Assembly: GCA_963920765.1 (NCBI GenBank)
Contig: OY987249.1
Coordinates: 4,311,230 to 4,375,229 of the forward strand
From: Ulota crispa
Taxonomy: Eukaryota > Streptophyta > Bryopsida > Orthotrichales > Orthotrichaceae
DNA: 64,000 bases
Direction of reading: 5' to 3'
In this document: piece by piece, positions 58,669 to 64,000 of the stretch
How the letters are laid out: each line of letters starts with the position of its first letter
Numbering within the stretch: position 1 is the stretch's first letter
Notes under the pieces: model-generated
The model's input: the letters and a program-made list of their open reading frames with translations, nothing else
Databases searched by the model: none
What the model was told of the DNA's origin: nothing
Position numbers and translations under genes: made by a program

Positions 58669-58978
58669 CTACACTAAATATTGCATTTAGGTTGCTTTGA
58701 CAATTAGGTTGCCTTACCTTGGTAAATTACCTCATGACTCATCACTTGGTCACTTGGAGGTGCATGCAACTCACTAAATATTTAGATTTTATATGATTAT
58801 GACTTGGAAGCTACTAGCTTATCTTTGTGAAGCTTCATTGTTGTTGATAGGCCCTCTACAAATAGTTTGTTGCAGTAATTTTTGATGTAAAACACTATAG
58901 CAGGAGTAAGTATTTATATAGTATGAAATGTCAAGAAATTAGTGTGGGGCAACATAAACGCAATATTCAGTGTAGATA
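58669..58978 (-). repeat. Repeat family I, copy 3
   Basis: Short inverted ends CTACACTAAATATTG and CAATATTCAGTGTAG. The interior matches 8822-9149 and 30360-30577 in inverted orientation (TTGCCTTACCTTGGTAA, GACTCATCACTTGGTCA). A small non-autonomous DNA element is likely. Confidence 0.65.
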
Positions 58979-59216
58979 GTTAAAATTCACAGCAAGATCC
59001 CTACATTAATTTATTTTCCAACTTTCTAAAGACGGCAGCAACAAATCATGAATGATGTTACACTTGATAGTTGGCATAGCTGTGCAAGTGCATGTGTACC
59101 GGTGCTCTTGGTAATGGGTCTTTTTAGGCGAAATAGTGCCAGATAGCACCATTTATGTAGGATCTGGTTACAAATGGGCCAACAACTATCAATGGAACTT
59201 TAGATGAACCCCTAAC

Positions 59217-60155
59217 TTAACCCCTAAAGGACTAACTGTCCCCTCGAGGGACAGTTGGGATTTTGGGCATGTATCTATGGCTATATTACTTTGTATGATT
59301 TTTTGAAATTTTTATGGAAAATGAGAAATTCAAAGATCTACATGGGCATTTAACTTTTTGTCATTCCAACATTTATTGAAAAAGTTATGCATTAATTTCT
59401 GAAAAATAGGGGAGATTGGGCAGACAATTTTTTTTCTAAAAACAATATTTTTTCAAAATAAAAATTTGAAATTGGTTCTTTAGATTTATACACATGTGGG
59501 GAGCTTTGAATCATTCAATTTCAATTTATGAGTGAAAAGTTTTAGTTTGCGAGCAAGTACAAAACTCCCATACCTCCATTCCTTTTGCCTTTGGTGCTTT
59601 ATTTTTTTATGCTCTTTGTGAATTTTTTTTTGACTCTTTTTTTGCAAGTTGTAGTAGATTAAGATTCCTTGGTTTTCACTATTTGGATCAAAGTAATTCA
59701 AATTTTTGAATTTTACATAAATCCTCCAATTTTGCCTAGTGTAATTGTAAATTTCATGAACTTATGGCATTGCAAGATTATACAAAGTATGATTCACACC
59801 TCCAATTCATTTGAAAATTCTCCCACACTTACGTAACTTGGTCTTCTACATGGAAACAATAAACCTCAACTTTGCGTTGAGCAATTTTTTTAATTTAGGG
59901 GCAATCAAAGGCTTCTAATTTTTTTGGACAGTAGGGAAAAAAACTTTTTTTTTCACTTCAAATGTCAATATCTCACTCTTCTACTTCTAGAATGAGCTGA
60001 TTTTTTTTTTTCACAAGTACCTCCCATAGTCTAGGGCAAGATCATATGGCCAGATTTTCAAAGATAATTGTTTTTCCTATCTTTCTACTCATTCCCTCAA
60101 AAGTGGCAATTTTCAATAACTTTCACTAAAAAGGGCTTGGTCCATTAGGGGTTAA
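59217..60155 (+). mobile_element. TTAA-type element, family A1
   Basis: Starts TTAACCCCTAAAGGACT and ends CCATTAGGGGTTAA. The palindrome is extended here: AACTGTCCC ... GGGACAGTT. The body is as in the other A1 copies. Confidence 0.82.
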
Positions 60156-60399
60156 CCATGATAAATTACTGGATAGAATTGCCACGTTTGATTGAAAAGA
60201 ATATTGGAAATCGATGAGCTGATATTTCTATCTACACTGCATATTGCAGTTCAGTTGCCCTATACTAGTTTATTTACAGTTTATACGACACAAATACTTA
60301 CTGACGCTATAATTGTAATTTTCATCAATGATTATTATGGCACGGGCTTAACAATAACAAGGCAGCAAATAAGGTAAGGTGTTCCAATTGCGACTCTCA

Positions 60400-60723
60400 G
60401 GCCCGGTTCAGACTAGCGTCCGGCGGAGGCACAAAAATCGGCACTCCATCTAGTGTTTCGCTCGATAGAAATTTTTCCGTGTAATTGTGTGTCATCCAAG
60501 AGTGTGTTTCTGTCAAACAAGTTTGGTACCACCATTGGAGCATGCTCCAAATCTTCACTATCTTGGCCGCTGACGTGGCTATATATGGTAATCCCCGCGG
60601 TGGTGAAGATGTATGTAAAAGTGTCGGACAAACTTGCAGTCTGAACCCAACAGCGGAGAAAAACCAAATTTCAACCAATCACGTTTGAGAAATTTTCGGC
60701 CGGACGCTAGTTTGAACCGGGCC
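60400..60723. mobile_element. PIF/Harbinger-like MITE
   Basis: 324 bp, GC-richer than its surroundings. Terminal inverted repeats GGCCCGGTTCAGACTAGCGT and, read inward, GGCCCGGTTCAAACTAGCGT. Flanked by a 3-bp duplication TCA (60397-60399 and 60724-60726). GGCCC-type ends with a 3-bp duplication suggest PIF/Harbinger, although that group prefers TTA/TAA. Confidence 0.8.
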
Positions 60724-60766
60724 TCAGCCTATGGTAAACAGTTCCAAAGCATCCCCAATGCAGCCG

Positions 60767-61720
60767 TTAACCTCTAAAGGCCCATTGTCCCCTTAGGGGA
60801 CAAATGGGATTTTGGGCAGGTACCTATGGCTAAACTACCTTGCGTGATTTTTTGAAACTTTTATGCAAGGTGAGGAATGTGAAGACCTATGTGGGGGTAC
60901 AATTTTTTCTCCATTTTGACAATTATTGAAGAAGTTATGCATGAATAACTAAAAAAGAGGGAAGAATTGGGCAAAAAAAAAAAAATTTGCAACTTTTTTA
61001 AATAAAATTTTGAAATTGGTTCTTTAGATTTTTATGTACTTGTGAAGCTTTGAATCATTCTATTTTGATAGATGAGATGAAAGTTATGAGAAGTTTTAGT
61101 TTGCGGGTAGGTATGGGACTCCCAAACCTCCATTCTTTTTCCCCCTTGTAAAACTTGTTGCTTTACTTTTTTGAGCTCTTTGTGTATTTGTTTTTTGACT
61201 TTTTTTTTTGTGAGTGGCAGTAGACTAAGATTCCTTGGTTTTCACCATTTGGATCAAAGTAACTTGGGTTTTTGAATTTTACATAAATCCTCTAATTTTG
61301 CCTAGTGTATATGCAAATTTCATGGCCTTACAACATTGCAAGATTTTACAAAGTATGATTCACACCTCCAATTTATATGAAATTTCTCCCACACATACGT
61401 AACTTGGTCTTCTACATGTGAAAAATAAACCTCAACTTTGCGTAGAGCAATTTTTTTGATATAGGAGCCGTTAAAGGCTTTTGAAATTACTGGGCAGCAA
61501 TGAAAAGAACTTTTTTTTTCACTTTAGATGTGAATATCTCACTCCTCACCATCTAGAATGAGTTAAGTTTTTTGCATAAGTCCCTCCCATTGTCTAGGGC
61601 AAGATCTTATGGTTGGATTTCCAAAAGAAAGAAAGAAAAAAACATTTCTCCTCACTCCCCCAAAAGTGGCAGTTTTGAGTGATTTTCACAAAAAAATGGG
61701 CTTGGGCCTTTAGGAGTTAA
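60767..61720 (+). mobile_element. TTAA-type element, family A1
   Basis: TTAACCTCTAAAGGCCC ... CCTTTAGGAGTTAA, with the palindrome TTGTCCCC-TTA-GGGGACAA. Close in sequence to 1152-2113. Confidence 0.83.
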
Positions 61721-62860
61721 TAGGCCCAAGAAATGGGGCATACAAGATTGTAAAAAAACTTAGTCCCAATACAATTGGTTTGTGCAACGGGAAGTTGTAG
61801 GCCTCGCCAAACAAAAGTCCCACTTCTTGATATTTGCATTCATTGGAGAGTACTAAATACCACTCCATAGTATCTGATTCTCTAACCCTGACGCAATTTC
61901 AAATGTTTTTGACATGAATCTCCTCACATAAACACTTAAAAAAGTTATAAACAATAAATAATTGTGTTTACATAGTGTCAAAAGTTAGTGTGCAATGGAG
62001 AATGGCAAGATGGAAAGAGCCCTTGCCCTCTAACTGTCTTGCAGTCAAGCACTAACTGACAACCTTTCTAGAGCTTGGGTTACAACTGGATTGGGGATGC
62101 TATGAAGAATGGTTATGAAATGGTTTGTGAATGGACCCCTTCAAGTCATAGAAGAAAAGGTGAATTCAATTGTAAGAGCCAATCATACTCTTCAACTTCA
62201 TTTATCTCTTCACATCTTGCAAGGGGATGCTTTATGAGAGACCTAGAGTCACAAATAGGTGTGTACTACAAATAACTTTGAAAATTCATTAACAATTCAA
62301 TAATGCTTCAAAAAATATGAAAATAATCATTTCTCTTTGATTCAAAATTGGGCAAACACTACAAAGGAAGAGTGGTTTAATTGATTGGAACTTGATAGAG
62401 ATTTCTCTGAACTAACAGGAATGTTAGATTGACTGTCTCCCTTGTCAATTTTTCCTAGGAATTCTACTTTTTCAGATGTCGGGCTCCTCATGTTCTAAAA
62501 GGATGACAGATATTCCAAAAAGAGAATTCAGCGCTTAAAGCGGCACAAAAAAGAATAAAACAAATAGTGAAGTGTGCTTCCTTCATATTTACAATTCGGC
62601 CTCTTTATAGAAAATCATGACCACCTACTAAAAGCTGTCTCTATTCACGGCAGTCACACTCCCTTCACACGGTGAAAACGCGGAATAAATGGAAACAATA
62701 CATTCAAAATTTTGTCCTTCACACAAAATAATCATAAGTTGTGGTAGATTCCATGTATTTTCAGCACAATTCCATGAGGTAATCCGTAGATATTACACGC
62801 AGTAAATTTCTTGAAACATATATGACAATCTTTAGGTGCTTCCTTACACTGAAACTACTG
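61721..62860. other. Repeat family G copy and gene-free DNA
   Basis: 62100-62345 is an uninterrupted stretch of repeat family G (compare 42840-42905 plus 48559-48730). The remainder to 62860 shows no gene. Confidence 0.45.
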
Positions 62861-64000
62861 CTACTTCTCCTTCAATGAACAGTCAGAGGTACCACCAAAA
62901 TTCAGCAATGTTCCATCCTCACTATTGCTGTCTTCATCGACTAACACATTTTTGTGCATATTAGTGCCTCCACCTACACTAGATCGTGATTGCCTTCATA
63001 GTTGCTCGAACTAAACACCCCCCGTTTGCTCACTGCCAATGCTGTCGTCTTTTTTATCTCCGCTCCCTTCCCTATAGTTTAATCCTTCTTCTCTTGAAGG
63101 TTGCTACTCAACACACCCTTCGTGAAGATGGCGGGATGCGGCTGCATGTCAACCTCCTCGACCCTGTCGTACATTGGTCAAATGTTCACCACTCCTACAT
63201 ACGTTTCGTCTAGCAGCATTTCTGCTTTGATTTTCTGAAGTCCAGTCTGACCTACCTTGTCTTTGAATTAATACTTTTTTCATTACTACATTCCTCCCTG
63301 ACAATGGTGCTGAAGTTTGATTCTCTCCTAGCTCTTCAAGCTGCTGTAAGCCAGTATAATCATCAGTTTGTCCCATGCCACATAATGTGGTGTCAAAACT
63401 CTCCTCAATGCTTGGCAAGATACGCCTTTCCTAAACCTCCTTCTTCAGCACTACTTTCTATCCAAGTGCACTCTCATCATCAAAATAAAACAATGGTTCA
63501 ATATGGGTTGGAAATGCAAAGCTATCACAATCAAATCTATATCTTTGTTTATAATTTGCCAAGGTGAAGCCCCACTTGTTTTTTTTTATAGTTGCATTTA
63601 CTTCCACGTAGTTCGCCTTCAAAAAATCGCAAATTAATAGAACCAAAGAATGCCTTCGATAATCTAGCTTTAAAATTTCCTCAATGTGTCCAACGTACTG
63701 CACATCTGCATTAACTATATTACCGTCACGTTGCCCATTCTTGCAAGCTTGTATAAAAATTGCAGCCATGCCGCTGTCTGCAGCTTTTAGTTTCTATTCT
63801 ACACTAATCACTCAATAGTGATGACCAAAAGAGTTCATGGACTTATAAGAAGTAGCAATTGTTTCTGGTCCTCCCACCATATCTACAACTTTAGAAGATA
63901 TGACAATTCCAGATTTTTCATGTTGCCTTCTTTTGTCAAGCGTCTATTTCCCAAATTTAGGTAGAATTTCCAAGCTATCAGGAAAAGAGAAATGTGTTCT
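62861..64000 (-). pseudogene. Decayed CACTA-element protein: DUF4216 domain and acidic tail
   Basis: On the minus strand one frame runs in from outside the window. It has SSKVVDMVGGPETIATSYKS, then the DUF4216 core (NIVNADVQYVGHIEEILKLD, KKNKWGFTLANYKQRYRFD), then PSIEESFDTTLCGMGQTDDY, and after a gap with frame disturbance a Ser/Glu-rich end (DEDSNSEDGTLLNFGGTSDC) closing with a stop at 62861-62863. DUF4216 is typical of the C-terminal part of proteins encoded by plant En/Spm (CACTA) elements. Stops interrupt the frame at several points, for example shortly before AADSGMAAIF and twice between DDESALG and PSIEES, and the region from about 63150 to 63000 is damaged. The transposase domain (TNP2-like) would lie beyond 64000. 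No CACTA terminus is seen downstream in the window. Confidence 0.75.

Noticed and set aside
1-64000. Prokaryotic or organelle origin of the window
   Set aside because: Spliced plant genes, plant-type transposons and a chromovirus fit only nuclear plant DNA.

Overview
Organism and overall character. The window reads as nuclear DNA of a land plant. It is strongly AT-rich and holds only three spliced protein genes that can be named. Their exons are GC-richer than their surroundings and belong to plant families: a plastid-type RmlC-like cupin, a peroxisomal acyl-activating enzyme, and a PLAC8-type membrane protein with a DUF2985-like membrane region. The repeats are typical of plants: CACTA, Mutator-like, Stowaway and PIF/Harbinger-like elements, a tRNA-derived SINE and a chromovirus fossil. 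I cannot fix the lineage. A bryophyte, lycophyte or fern would fit; no bacterial or organelle features are seen.

Layout. 1-19 kb is transposon-rich with no convincing gene. It holds several elements bounded by TTAA-CCCCTAAA termini (two of them head to head), a solo LTR, a 0.9 kb foldback with about 99% identical arms, and a 3.1 kb non-autonomous CACTA element carrying a long GAATCTTT array, a foldback element and a SINE. 19.6-20.8 kb is the two-exon cupin gene. 21-25 kb is another repeat block with a three-level nest. 26-29.1 kb is the three-exon acyl-activating enzyme ending in SKL. 30.9-36.4 kb holds a small acidic protein gene (minus strand) divergent from the two-exon PLAC8 gene. 37-43 kb is AT-rich DNA with foldback elements. 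42.9-48.6 kb is a broken chromovirus with both LTRs. 49-62 kb is again dense in TTAA elements, with Stowaway, PIF/Harbinger-like and foldback elements. 62.9-64 kb (minus strand, running off the end) is a decayed DUF4216 segment from the protein of an autonomous CACTA element.

Main points. (1) Many unrelated-looking repeats share one design: TTAA, then CCCCTAAA or a close variant, then at one end only a short palindrome whose sequence differs by family; within the largest family the palindrome changes by compensatory substitutions. This looks like one TTAA-targeting system of non-autonomous transposons and is my best candidate for something undescribed. (2) A Mutator-like foldback element with 9-bp target duplications sits in an intron of each of the three named genes. 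(3) Nested insertions give part of the relative order of activity. The genes do not form a pathway together; they are separate housekeeping-type genes in a repeat-rich landscape.
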